From Flavobacterium sp. AG291 (GTDB lineage Bacteria > Bacteroidota > Bacteroidia > Flavobacteriales > Flavobacteriaceae), in assembly GCF_003350375.1 (NCBI RefSeq), contig NZ_QQAR01000007.1:1-64000 (forward strand): a DNA stretch of 64,000 nt, written 5' to 3'. The notes under the pieces are model-generated. The model made no database searches. It was not told where the DNA came from and saw only the letters and a program-made list of their open reading frames with translations. Each line of letters opens with the position of its first letter. Position 1 is the first letter of the stretch. A program made the position numbers and the translations under genes. This document shows positions 56,472 through 64,000 of the stretch, in pieces.

Positions 56472-57180
56472 CCTTTTATTGCTGTTTACATTTTCGGGCT
56501 ACGGACAGGATAAAAAACCAACGGATACTATCAATAAAGTCCAGCCTGCTAAAACAGAAAAATACGGTATACGTATTGGTGCCGACCTTTACAGACCTGC
56601 ACGTTCCCTATATGAAGATGGGTTTTCAGGTTTGGAACTTGTTGCAGATTACAGGGTAACAAATAAAATGTATGCCGCTGCTGAACTTGGAACTGTAGAT
56701 TTTACTGTAGATGATGATCAGTTAAACTTCACCACAAAAGGAAGCTATCTAAAAGTTGGTTTTGATTACAATGTGTATGAAAACTGGCTCGAAATGCAAA
56801 ATATGATATATATAGGTATGCGCTATGGTTTTGCTACTTTTAGCCAAAATCTTAATTCATATACCATATACGACACAACAGACTATTTCCCCGATGTGAC
56901 TCTGTATCCAAATGAGAACTATTCAGGACTTACAGCACACTGGGCAGAAGTTGTTGGCGGACTGAAAGCCGAAGTCGTAAAAAACCTTTATTTAGGCTTT
57001 AGTGTACGACTGAACATGCTGCTGGCGGAAACAAAACCTGATAACTTTGACAATCTTTATATACCTGGCTTTAACAGAACTTATGAAGGAAGTTTTGGCG
57101 CCGGAATAAATTATACGGTTTCTTATATGATACCTTTTTACAAAAAACAAAAGGCCGAAGAGAAGAAAACCTCTAAATAG
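56452..57180 (+). CDS. DUF6048 outer-membrane beta-barrel protein
   Basis: This 242-residue protein has a signal peptide (IFSLLLLFTFSGYGQ-D) and a barrel-like mature part (IRIGADLYRPARSLYEDGFS; GFDYNVYENWLEM; HWAEVVGGLKAEVVKNLYLG) with a Lys-rich C-terminal tail. I chose the second ATG (56452), which gives a normal signal peptide. It is paired with the DUF6452 lipoprotein, which suggests that they form an outer-membrane complex. Confidence 0.86.
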   Translation: MSKSIFSLLLLFTFSGYGQDKKPTDTINKVQPAKTEKYGIRIGADLYRPARSLYEDGFSGLELVADYRVTNKMYAAAELGTVDFTVDDDQLNFTTKGSYLKVGFDYNVYENWLEMQNMIYIGMRYGFATFSQNLNSYTIYDTTDYFPDVTLYPNENYSGLTAHWAEVVGGLKAEVVKNLYLGFSVRLNMLLAETKPDNFDNLYIPGFNRTYEGSFGAGINYTVSYMIPFYKKQKAEEKKTSK

Positions 57181-57181
57181 C

Positions 57182-57211
57182 AAAAAAAGCCGCATAAATG
57201 CGGCTTTTTTT
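57182..57211. terminator. Bidirectional terminator between DUF6048 and T9SS type A genes
   Basis: A perfect 14-bp stem with a 2-nt loop contains GCCGCAT and ATGCGGC flanked by A7 and T7. It serves both converging genes. Confidence 0.93.
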
Positions 57212-57224
57212 CATTTTATTACCC

Positions 57225-59402
57225 TTATTTTATGATAAGTTTCTTAACCTGATGCTTACCATTAGAAGTTATACTTATAAAATACACTCCTGAATTTAAC
57301 GCTGCTATATTTAAGCTTACTTCATTAGTGATGTAACTGTTTTTCAGAACCGTTTTACCAAGCATATCAATAACCGAAACTTCAAATCCATTAGCTTCAT
57401 TATTTGGAAGGTGAAGATTTACACTCTCTGATGCAGGGTTAGGATAAACCTTAAACAGACTGATGTTCTTTTCTCCTGTACCTAAAACATTCTGTACTGT
57501 TGTAGTAACTTCGTTAGTTGTTATAGGATCATTGAAATCAAAATAGATATCAGCCTGTGCAGACATAGAATCACCAACTGTAACACTTGTTTTTGGTTTG
57601 ATTCTGTAAATAATGTGTCCGTTGCTTTCAGGTACTATACCTGTTGCTTCATTCTCGAAAGCAAGATCAATACCTGTAAACATAAACTCAACTTCATTTC
57701 CTGTGTGTTTTACTGTAAATTCATCAGTTGCTGATACTGCCTGGAATGTTGACCAGTCAAGGTTTTCATCAAGACCAACCACTACCCTCACATTTTCAGC
57801 ATTTGCTGTACCCATATTCTGAAAGCGTATAGTATAATTAAGATAATCGTTTGTTTGTGCTTCTGTAATAAACTCACCTTCGCGAACAGCAATATCATTA
57901 GGATCGTAAGAATTAATAACGGTCTGGCTTAAAACAGATGTGTTATCAACTGGATTAACATCACCTGTAAGCGGAGTAATATTAGCTGTAAAATTTAAAA
58001 TAGTTCCTGCAGATGTAATTTGAGGTACATTTACAGTAAAATTCACTATTGCTATTTTACTCTGGAACGGATAAAGGTTAACATAATCAAGTGTAAGCAT
58101 ATTACCTGATTGTGTCATTGCTGGAAGAGCATTTGTGAAGTTTAAGTTATTCGCATCAAACTGAAGCGTTATACTGCCGTTTTGAGTTACAGTACCCATA
58201 TTCTGATAAAAAAGAACATAACTTGCAGGGAAACCCGGGCGAGCAGCAGTAATAGGGAAAAGTGTAACTGCCACATCATTCACCGCTTCGAATTGTGGTG
58301 TAATACAGAAGTTTTTCTCATTAGCTTCCGTCGGCATAACAACAGAGTAATTCAATGGTGACACTGTACTATTCGCATCAGCTATTACGTAAACTGAATT
58401 ATCTCCATCCGGAACATTATCAAAATGGTAATAACCATCTGCATTTGTGTAAGTGATGTATACATCATTATTATGAGTCAAATAAACGGGTATACCTGAA
58501 GCAGCTGCTTCAAAAGTATCACAGTCATTATCAAAATTTAGTGATGCAAATCCCGTAATTGTATTTCCATTACACTCAATTGCAATTAATTCAATTGGAG
58601 CTACCCAACGGCAATTACTCACTGTTCCTGTTTGAACTACAGAAATATAAACAACGCCAGTAATACTGTTATAACTCTGAGGATTTACTATAGCATTTAC
58701 ACCAAATTCAGCAGCTGCCTGTGTTTGGTGAAATGTACACGTATACCCTGTAGTACCAGCTGTAACCTGAGCAATTGCTGGTGTAAGATCATAGATAGCA
58801 CTACCATCGTTATTCATTAAACAACCTGTTATTGGTTGTGGAGCATTAAAATTTGGCGTCGGAATAATCGTTACAGTAAAATTTGATTCGTCTGAGCATC
58901 CAAAATCATTTTCTTTGTAAACATAAACAACCTGTGTCTGAGTAATCACAGTACCAAAAGGAATTTCGTTAACACCGCCAGGAGATGAATAATATTGTCC
59001 AACTTCTATAAAAGGAAGTTCGTATGAGTTGCATCCGGAAACATCCGGTAAATCCGGAACAAAAATTCCTGACACCCAGCTAATTTGGAAAACTGTAATT
59101 GCCGAAGAATCATCATCGGTGTTTACTACTTTTGCAAAAATAGTTTGCTGCATAGGTGAAACAAAGGCAGCAGGGTTCAATATAGGATTTGTATTAGCTG
59201 CTGCGTCTGCCTGTGTTAGGTAATAAGTGACTGTAAAAATTTCCGGATCCTGATTCCCTAAAATAATAGGTGTTTGTAAAGTAAGATCAAATACTTCGTT
59301 GCCGCATTGATTGATACTCGGGGCAGGATAAGCTTCCGTCTGAGAAAATCCTTTTACCACTGTAAAAAGAATAATAGCAAAAAAAAGTAGTTTCTTTTTC
59401 AT
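57225..59402 (-). CDS. T9SS type A sorting-domain protein with SdrD-B-like and DUF11/DUF7619-like domains
   Basis: This 725-residue secreted protein has a signal peptide (FFAIILFTVVKGFSQ-T), N-terminal repeats (about 25-270) resembling those near the C-terminus of the 2,566-residue protein (VTYYLTQADAAANTNP; FHQTQAAAEFGVN), and an SdrD-B-like domain (about 280-360; NADGYYHFDNVPDGDNSVYV). A conserved-repeat region follows (about 375-630; SYDPNDIAVREGEFI, TIRFQNMGTANAENV). The type A sorting domain is at the C-terminus (VYPNPASESVNLHL; GVYFISITSNGKHQVKKLII). Export by T9SS is expected; the role is probably structural or adhesive. Confidence 0.92.
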   Translation of the reverse strand: MKKKLLFFAIILFTVVKGFSQTEAYPAPSINQCGNEVFDLTLQTPIILGNQDPEIFTVTYYLTQADAAANTNPILNPAAFVSPMQQTIFAKVVNTDDDSSAITVFQISWVSGIFVPDLPDVSGCNSYELPFIEVGQYYSSPGGVNEIPFGTVITQTQVVYVYKENDFGCSDESNFTVTIIPTPNFNAPQPITGCLMNNDGSAIYDLTPAIAQVTAGTTGYTCTFHQTQAAAEFGVNAIVNPQSYNSITGVVYISVVQTGTVSNCRWVAPIELIAIECNGNTITGFASLNFDNDCDTFEAAASGIPVYLTHNNDVYITYTNADGYYHFDNVPDGDNSVYVIADANSTVSPLNYSVVMPTEANEKNFCITPQFEAVNDVAVTLFPITAARPGFPASYVLFYQNMGTVTQNGSITLQFDANNLNFTNALPAMTQSGNMLTLDYVNLYPFQSKIAIVNFTVNVPQITSAGTILNFTANITPLTGDVNPVDNTSVLSQTVINSYDPNDIAVREGEFITEAQTNDYLNYTIRFQNMGTANAENVRVVVGLDENLDWSTFQAVSATDEFTVKHTGNEVEFMFTGIDLAFENEATGIVPESNGHIIYRIKPKTSVTVGDSMSAQADIYFDFNDPITTNEVTTTVQNVLGTGEKNISLFKVYPNPASESVNLHLPNNEANGFEVSVIDMLGKTVLKNSYITNEVSLNIAALNSGVYFISITSNGKHQVKKLIIK

Positions 59403-59529
59403 AATAAGGTTTTAATGGTTCGACATTCTATAAAACAAACCATTGAAGAAATTCCCTACTCAGAAAAATTAAAAAAATTAACACCTCTAATGATAACTTA
59501 TAAAAAAAACGGATAAAACCGGCTTATTT

Positions 59530-60195
59530 TTATAAGTTATCTTTTTTCTTTTGCCTCCAGTTTTTAGTTATAGCTATGTAATCTATTGAAAAAGCCGGAT
59601 CCTGTCGTTGTAATCTGTGTTCTTTAAAAGCCTGCAATAAAAAGCCTTCAATATGATAATCCTCAGCTATTGTTGACGGGCTATACCCCCTCTTAAGATC
59701 AATATTAAACATATGGGCTATACGATTAGACCAAAAAGCTTTCCATCCGCTTTTATGTTCTTTAATTAAGTCGAAAGTACTTGTACCGGTTTGCCTGTAA
59801 ATGAGTTTAACTAATATTTGCCCTTCAGACCTTGTCAATTTCTTAAGCCTGTCTTCAAATTCATTTTCGAGATAATTCTCAACGATTTTAGCGTATTTTT
59901 TTTTCTCCTTTTCTGTCTTTAGCTTTGCCAGATTGTTATTAAGCATGGTGAGCTTATCAGCAGCAGTTTTAGCATAAGGATATACTTTAAGCGTTCTTCT
60001 TTTTAAAAGCGCAAGTTTTTTTCGCTCATCCACAGAAATACTGTCCTTAACATTGGATATGACCAGTTCAGGCATCTGCATGTTAAATGCTATAGAATCC
60101 AGTTCAGGATCATTTATAGTATCCTTCTCAGCAATCTGAGCACTTACAGTCATACTTGACAAAAACAGGAAGAGCAAGCAAATCTGTGCTTTCAT
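59530..60195 (-). CDS. DUF4294 exported protein
   Basis: This 221-residue protein has a signal peptide (LLFLFLSSMTVSAQ-I) and the DUF4294 core (RTLKVYPYAKTAADKLTMLN; GQILVKLIYRQTGTSTFDLI; GWKAFWSNRIAHMFNIDLK). The family is Bacteroidetes-specific with unknown function. It is divergent from the M42 peptidase gene; such adjacency is common in Flavobacteriia. Confidence 0.88.
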   Translation of the reverse strand: MKAQICLLFLFLSSMTVSAQIAEKDTINDPELDSIAFNMQMPELVISNVKDSISVDERKKLALLKRRTLKVYPYAKTAADKLTMLNNNLAKLKTEKEKKKYAKIVENYLENEFEDRLKKLTRSEGQILVKLIYRQTGTSTFDLIKEHKSGWKAFWSNRIAHMFNIDLKRGYSPSTIAEDYHIEGFLLQAFKEHRLQRQDPAFSIDYIAITKNWRQKKKDNL

Positions 60196-60275
60196 TTATT
60201 AAAAATTTTACTTCAAATGTATACAATAATACGCAACTCTGTAATCTAATTTATATTTTAGCCAAAAATTAATTT

Positions 60276-61367
60276 ATGTCTTCTAAATCTATATTAAACG
60301 ATACATCATTATCTTTCCTTGAGCAATATCTAAACAACCCTTCACCTACAGGTTATGAATCTGAAGGCCAAAAGATATGGATGGATTACTTAAAGCCTTA
60401 CGTTGATACTTTTATAACAGATACCTATGGCACTGCTGTGGGTATAATAAACCCTGACGCTCCTTACAAAGTAGTAATTGAGGGCCACAGTGATGAAATA
60501 TCATGGTATGTAAATTACATAACGGAAAACGGGCTAATTTATGTTATACGTAATGGCGGTTCAGACCACATGATTGCTCCTTCTAAAAGAGTCAATATCC
60601 ATACCAAAAAAGGCATTGTAAAAGGAGTTTTCGGATGGCCTGCAATTCACACACGTCAGCGAGGAAAAGAAGAAGGCGCTAAACTTGAAACCATCTTTAT
60701 CGACCTTGGTTGCTCAACCAAAGAAGAAGTTGAAGCTCTTGGCGTACATGTTGGCTGCGTGATCACCTACCCTGACGACTTTATGATCCTAAACGAAAAT
60801 AAATTCGTTTGCCGTGCCATTGATAACCGTATAGGTGGCTTTATGATTGCTGAAGTAGCCCGACTACTCCATGAAAACAAAAAGAAACTTCCTTTCGGAC
60901 TATATATAACCAATTCCGTTCAGGAGGAAGTTGGACTTCGTGGGGCCGAGATGATCACTAAAACCATCCGCCCAAATGTTGCCATCGTAACCGATGTGTG
61001 CCATGACAGCACTACGCCAATGATCGATAAACGCATCGAAGGTGAAACTCAGATAGGAAAAGGTCCGGTTATTACCTACGCTCCGGCTGTACAAAATAAC
61101 CTGAGAGAACTTATTATCGATACAGCTAATAAGAACGAAATTCCATTCCAAAGATTGGCATCATCCCGTGTTACAGGTACCGATACCGACGCTTTCGCCT
61201 ACAGCAACGGCGGTGTTGCATCTGCCTTGATTTCACTTCCGTTACGCTATATGCATACCACTGTAGAAATGGTTCACAGAGACGATGTCGAGAATGTAAT
61301 CAGGCTAATCTACGAAGCGCTGCTCAACATAGAAAACGAAGAAACTTTCTCTTACTTCAAAGCATAA
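60276..61367 (+). CDS. M42-family metallo-aminopeptidase
   Basis: This 363-residue protein has the two-metal M42 pattern: VIEGHSDEI (His and Asp), FVCRAIDNRIGG (bridging Asp), SVQEEVGLRGA (catalytic and metal Glu), a further Asp in IVTDVCHD and a late His in RYMHTTVEMV. It has no signal peptide and should be a cytosolic aminopeptidase, possibly forming the dodecameric shell known for the family. Its substrate preference cannot be read from the sequence. Confidence 0.92.
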   Translation: MSSKSILNDTSLSFLEQYLNNPSPTGYESEGQKIWMDYLKPYVDTFITDTYGTAVGIINPDAPYKVVIEGHSDEISWYVNYITENGLIYVIRNGGSDHMIAPSKRVNIHTKKGIVKGVFGWPAIHTRQRGKEEGAKLETIFIDLGCSTKEEVEALGVHVGCVITYPDDFMILNENKFVCRAIDNRIGGFMIAEVARLLHENKKKLPFGLYITNSVQEEVGLRGAEMITKTIRPNVAIVTDVCHDSTTPMIDKRIEGETQIGKGPVITYAPAVQNNLRELIIDTANKNEIPFQRLASSRVTGTDTDAFAYSNGGVASALISLPLRYMHTTVEMVHRDDVENVIRLIYEALLNIENEETFSYFKA

Positions 61368-61402
61368 AAAAAAGCATTCGCTCCAGCGGATGCTTTTTTT
61401 TC
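61366..61402. terminator. Bidirectional terminator between M42 peptidase and ankyrin genes
   Basis: AGCATTCGCT (61373-61382) and AGCGGATGCT (61385-61394) pair with one G-T wobble, flanked by an A run and a T run. It serves both converging genes. Confidence 0.9.
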
Positions 61403-61419
61403 ATTACGTTAAAAACGAA

Positions 61420-61803
61420 TTAGGCATTTGCCTGCTTTAACAAAGCAACAGCTTCTTTAGCATTAGATGCTTCAGCATGCTTTAAGGCTGTTAGACCTTT
61501 TTCATCTTTATCTTTTACATTAGCGCCCTTTTCCAGCAATAGAGTAATGATTTCTGACTGGTTGTAACGTGCCGCAATCATTAGTGGAGTCATACCATTA
61601 CATTTTTCATGTACTGACGCTCCGTACTCTAACATTTTTTTTACGGTTGCAACATCACCTTTAGAAATTGCTACACCAAGCGGTGTGGTCACTTTGTACT
61701 CCCTTGTTACTGCTGTTGAAGTACTTTCTGCATTGTTTGCCATTGATACATTAGTAAACGCTAATACAATAGCCAGGCCTGAATAAATGATCGCTTTTTT
61801 CAT
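61420..61803 (-). CDS. Small exported ankyrin-repeat protein
   Basis: This 127-residue protein has a signal peptide (IYSGLAIVLAFTNVSMA-N) and about three ankyrin repeats (TPLGVAISKGDVATVKKMLE; MTPLMIAARYNQSEIITLLL; KGLTALKHAEASNAKEAVAL). It is probably a periplasmic protein-binding module. In other bacteria small exported ankyrin proteins accompany catalases or toxin systems, but nothing of that kind is adjacent here. Confidence 0.9.
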   Translation of the reverse strand: MKKAIIYSGLAIVLAFTNVSMANNAESTSTAVTREYKVTTPLGVAISKGDVATVKKMLEYGASVHEKCNGMTPLMIAARYNQSEIITLLLEKGANVKDKDEKGLTALKHAEASNAKEAVALLKQANA

Positions 61804-61963
61804 GATTGATTGAATTTGATTTGATGATTATTTTTAATTAACCGGTTGATGAGACCGTTTAAAATAATAGACGAGCATAACACGGAAAACGTTACAGCGG
61901 TTTTTAAAATTAACAAAATTTTAACAATTATAAACTTACTATGCTTGCATATATAAATAAAAA

Positions 61964-61987
61964 AACCGCCTTAAAAATAAGGCGGTT
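61964..61987 (-). terminator. Terminator of purC
   Basis: AACCGCCTTA (61964-61973) pairs perfectly with TAAGGCGGTT (61978-61987) across a 4-nt loop and is followed by T7 on the minus strand, about 20 bp past the purC stop. Confidence 0.92.
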
Positions 61988-62007
61988 ACAAATATTTTAA
62001 TGAGAAA

Positions 62008-62955
62008 TTATTTATTTAGGAATGCTAGAACATTTTTTTCAATTCTTTCATTGATATTAGAAATATCAGCTTTAGCAAACTTCTCTCCTATGATATTTTC
62101 GTACAATTCGATGTATCTTTCAGATACTGTCTCGATGTATTCATCGGTCATTTCAGGAATTTGTTGTCCTTCTTTACCCTGAAAACCGTTAGCGATAAGC
62201 CACTGGCGAACAAATTCTTTAGAAAGCTGTTTCTGCTCTTCATTATTGTTCTGACGCTGTTGGTAACCTTCAGCATAGAAATAACGGGAAGAATCCGGTG
62301 TATGGATCTCGTCAATAAGAACTATCTTGCCGTCTTTAGTCTTACCGAATTCATATTTGGTATCAACAAGGATAAGCCCTCTTGAAGCAGCAATCTCAGT
62401 ACCTCTTTGGAAAAGAGCACGTGTATATTTCTCAAGTACTAAATAATCTTCTTCAGAAACAATACCGTTAGCTAAAATATCTTCGCGAGAGATATCCATA
62501 TCATGCTCACCATTATCAGCCTTGGTTGTAGGCGTGATTATCGGAGAAGGAAATTTATCATTCTCTTTCAGTCCTTCAACAAGTTCCACACCACACAATA
62601 CCCTTTTACCAGCTTTATACTCGCGGGCAGCGTGACCTGAAAGGTATCCACGGATAACCATCTCTACTTTAAATGGCTCACAAAGGTGACCTACGGCAAC
62701 ATTCGGATCCGGAGTATCGATAAGCCAGTTAGGCACTACATCTTCGGTAAGGCGCATAAATTTAGTAGCGATCTGGTTCAGTATCTGCCCTTTGTAAGGA
62801 ATACCTTTTGGCATAACTACGTCAAAAGCCGAAAGCCTGTCGGTAGCTACCATTACCAATAGCTCATCGTTAATATTGTATACTTCTCTTACTTTACCGC
62901 GGTAAACCGATTTTTGCCCCGGAAAATTGAAATCAGTGCTTGTGATGGTATTCAT
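62008..62955 (-). CDS. purC: Phosphoribosylaminoimidazole-succinocarboxamide synthase
   Basis: This 315-residue SAICAR synthetase has motifs [11 protein letters not shown] (ATP-binding loop), [49 protein letters not shown] and LVDTKYEFG, then [13 protein letters not shown]. It joins CAIR and aspartate in de novo purine synthesis. It belongs to the longer (about 315-residue) form of the enzyme usual in Bacteroidetes. It is encoded next to phoH, as is common in Flavobacterium. Confidence 0.97.
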   Translation of the reverse strand: MNTITSTDFNFPGQKSVYRGKVREVYNINDELLVMVATDRLSAFDVVMPKGIPYKGQILNQIATKFMRLTEDVVPNWLIDTPDPNVAVGHLCEPFKVEMVIRGYLSGHAAREYKAGKRVLCGVELVEGLKENDKFPSPIITPTTKADNGEHDMDISREDILANGIVSEEDYLVLEKYTRALFQRGTEIAASRGLILVDTKYEFGKTKDGKIVLIDEIHTPDSSRYFYAEGYQQRQNNNEEQKQLSKEFVRQWLIANGFQGKEGQQIPEMTDEYIETVSERYIELYENIIGEKFAKADISNINERIEKNVLAFLNK

Positions 62956-62989
62956 TGAAACTGTTATAAGTTATTGTTTTTTGAAGATG

Positions 62990-62997
62990 CAAAAATA
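62990..62997 (-). promoter_or_regulatory. Candidate -7 box TATTTTTG of purC
   Basis: This is a minus-strand full match to TAnnTTTG, 34 bp upstream of the purC start codon. No clear -33 TTG was found at the usual distance. Confidence 0.45.
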
Positions 62998-63003
62998 AGA
63001 AAG

Positions 63004-63426
63004 TTAATGTTCTAATCTTTTGTTTTTATCAGACATTTTACAGGCAATTGCAAAACCTACATTTATGAAGAATAAAATCAGCGACAAAATTGAAATTATC
63101 AAACCGGTTGTACAAAAGCCAAAATAAATACTTACAAGCAAAAAAACAAGTGAAAGCATTTGAATAATAGTTATCCAACTATTGATTCTGGCCTTAAACA
63201 ATACTAAAAAACCATATCCCACAACACTTGTAATAACCGAAAAACCAAACACAACCGGCATAAAATTGCTTAAATCCCATGCCCATCCAATTGTTTTATT
63301 AATACCATATGTACCAACAACTGTATCTTCAAATAATAATTCCCGAACAATCAGATAAATTATAGGAGACAATAACAGAATAGCTAAAATTAAAAAAGGA
63401 TGCTTTGGCTTTGAAAAATTTATCAT
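63004..63426 (-). CDS. Hypothetical four-helix membrane protein
   Basis: This 140-residue protein has four predicted membrane segments (FLILAILLLSPIIYLIVREL; FMPVVFGFSVITSVVGYGFL; IQMLSLVFLLVSIYFGFCTT; IISILSLILFFINVGFAIAC). I do not recognise a family. It sits between phoH and purC on the same strand. Confidence 0.7.
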   Translation of the reverse strand: MINFSKPKHPFLILAILLLSPIIYLIVRELLFEDTVVGTYGINKTIGWAWDLSNFMPVVFGFSVITSVVGYGFLVLFKARINSWITIIQMLSLVFLLVSIYFGFCTTGLIISILSLILFFINVGFAIACKMSDKNKRLEH

Positions 63427-63435
63427 AATAAAAGT

Positions 63436-63467
63436 AAACCTGCAGAAATATAAATTTCTGCAGGTTT
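63436..63467 (-). terminator. Terminator of the PhoH-family gene
   Basis: A perfect 14-bp stem (arms 63436-63449 and 63454-63467, AAACCTGCAGAAAT and its complement) lies 22 bp past the phoH stop. T-rich sequence follows on the minus strand. Confidence 0.8.
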
Positions 63468-63488
63468 TTATAAGTATATTTTAAAATT

Positions 63489-64000
63489 TTAATTACTATG
63501 CTCAATCGACTTGTACGCCTCAATAACTTTCTTAACAAGGCGGTGACGTACCACATCTTTATCATCAAGGTAAATGATACCGATACCATCTACGTCTTTA
63601 AGAATAAGCAATGCTTCTTTCAGTCCACTGGTCGTACTACGCGGTAAATCGATCTGTCCCGGGTCACCCGTTATCATAAATTTGGCGTTTTTACCCATAC
63701 GGGTAAGGAACATCTTCATCTGCGAGTGCGTAGTATTTTGTGCCTCATCAAGAATTACATAGGCATTATCAAGCGTACGTCCCCTCATAAAAGCAAGTGG
63801 TGCAATCTGGATTATCCCCTTCAGTATATAATCCTCTAATGACTGCGGCGGAAGCATATCACGTAGTGCATCATATAACGGCTGCATATACGGATCCAGC
63901 TTCTCTTTCATGTCTCCCGGAAGGAAACCAAGGTTCTCCCCTGCTTCTACTGCCGGACGGGTTAATATGATTCTTTTAACCTGTTTCTCCTTTAATGCTT
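63489..64000 (-). CDS. PhoH-family ATPase (5' end outside window)
   Basis: The frame is open to the right edge, so this is the C-terminal part of about 170 residues. Visible motifs are [57 protein letters not shown] (Walker B) and [14 protein letters not shown], all typical of PhoH/YbeZ. The Walker A motif should lie outside the window. Members bind ATP and RNA and are linked with the endoribonuclease YbeY. An internal Met at 63911 is not the true start. Confidence 0.95.
   Translation of the reverse strand, partial: ALKEKQVKRIILTRPAVEAGENLGFLPGDMKEKLDPYMQPLYDALRDMLPPQSLEDYILKGIIQIAPLAFMRGRTLDNAYVILDEAQNTTHSQMKMFLTRMGKNAKFMITGDPGQIDLPRSTTSGLKEALLILKDVDGIGIIYLDDKDVVRHRLVKKVIEAYKSIEHSN

Overview
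The window is chromosomal DNA from a low-GC member of the Bacteroidetes, almost certainly the family Flavobacteriaceae (Flavobacterium or a close relative). Supporting signs are type IX secretion (T9SS) sorting domains of both type A and type B, giant HYR/SprB-type adhesin repeats, TAnnTTTG-like promoter boxes, families largely confined to Bacteroidetes (DUF6452, DUF6048, DUF4294, DUF6428, DUF4266/DUF3570), and a lack of strong Shine-Dalgarno sequences. I see no rRNA, tRNA, insertion sequence, prophage or CRISPR array.

Layout. (1) 1-4745, minus: the N-terminal 1,581 codons of a giant secreted adhesin, most of it an exact 264-bp (88-residue) tandem array that runs off the left edge. (2) 5383-7649, minus: a soluble PAS histidine kinase and a response regulator fused to a CRP/FNR-type DNA-binding module. 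(3) 7825-22748, minus: a complete Wzx/Wzy-type exopolysaccharide (EPS) cluster, with a WecA-like initiating transferase, four GT4 glycosyltransferases, a hexapeptide acyltransferase, a three-domain kinase-like fusion, a Wzy polymerase, a Wzx flippase, a Wzc-like co-polymerase with a dead kinase domain, a Wza-like export lipoprotein and a single-domain response regulator. (4) 22877-28406, minus: an NtrC-type activator, a FIST sensor and a large hybrid histidine kinase in one operon. (5) 28678-38333, plus: a TPR/LuxR-type regulator and a 2,566-residue T9SS type B surface protein. (6) 38515-49833: metal and redox functions, namely a VIT-family transporter, a thioredoxin/ApbE/DUF4266/DUF3570 set, an arsenic operon (arsR, DUF6428, LMW-phosphatase-type reductase, acr3), catalase-peroxidase katG and two outer-membrane proteins. 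(7) 49882-64000: housekeeping and small genes, including rocD, a WYL regulator with DinB, OsmC, rlmD with DUF6452/DUF6048, a T9SS type A protein, an M42 peptidase, an ankyrin protein, purC and the C-terminal part of a PhoH-family gene.

The most interesting signal is regulatory. The EPS cluster divides into three transcription units, beginning at about 22748, 15629 and 10149. Each is preceded by the same palindrome, TTCCA-N5-TGGAA, centred 102-110 bp upstream of the chosen start codon, with a TTTTGG-containing promoter-like element between. Next to the cluster sit an NtrC-type activator, a FIST sensor and a hybrid kinase with its own HPt domain. The activator's receiver domain closely resembles the single-domain regulator that opens the first EPS unit. 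My inference is a dedicated phosphorelay that switches all three EPS units together through this palindrome.

Other points worth follow-up are the three-domain phosphotransferase/nucleotidyltransferase/thymidylate-kinase-like fusion inside the EPS cluster, the degenerate tyrosine kinase domain, the homogenised adhesin repeats with one aberrant zone, an FNR-like palindrome beside the regulator whose recognition helix predicts it, and paired C-terminal cysteines on neighbouring arsenic proteins.
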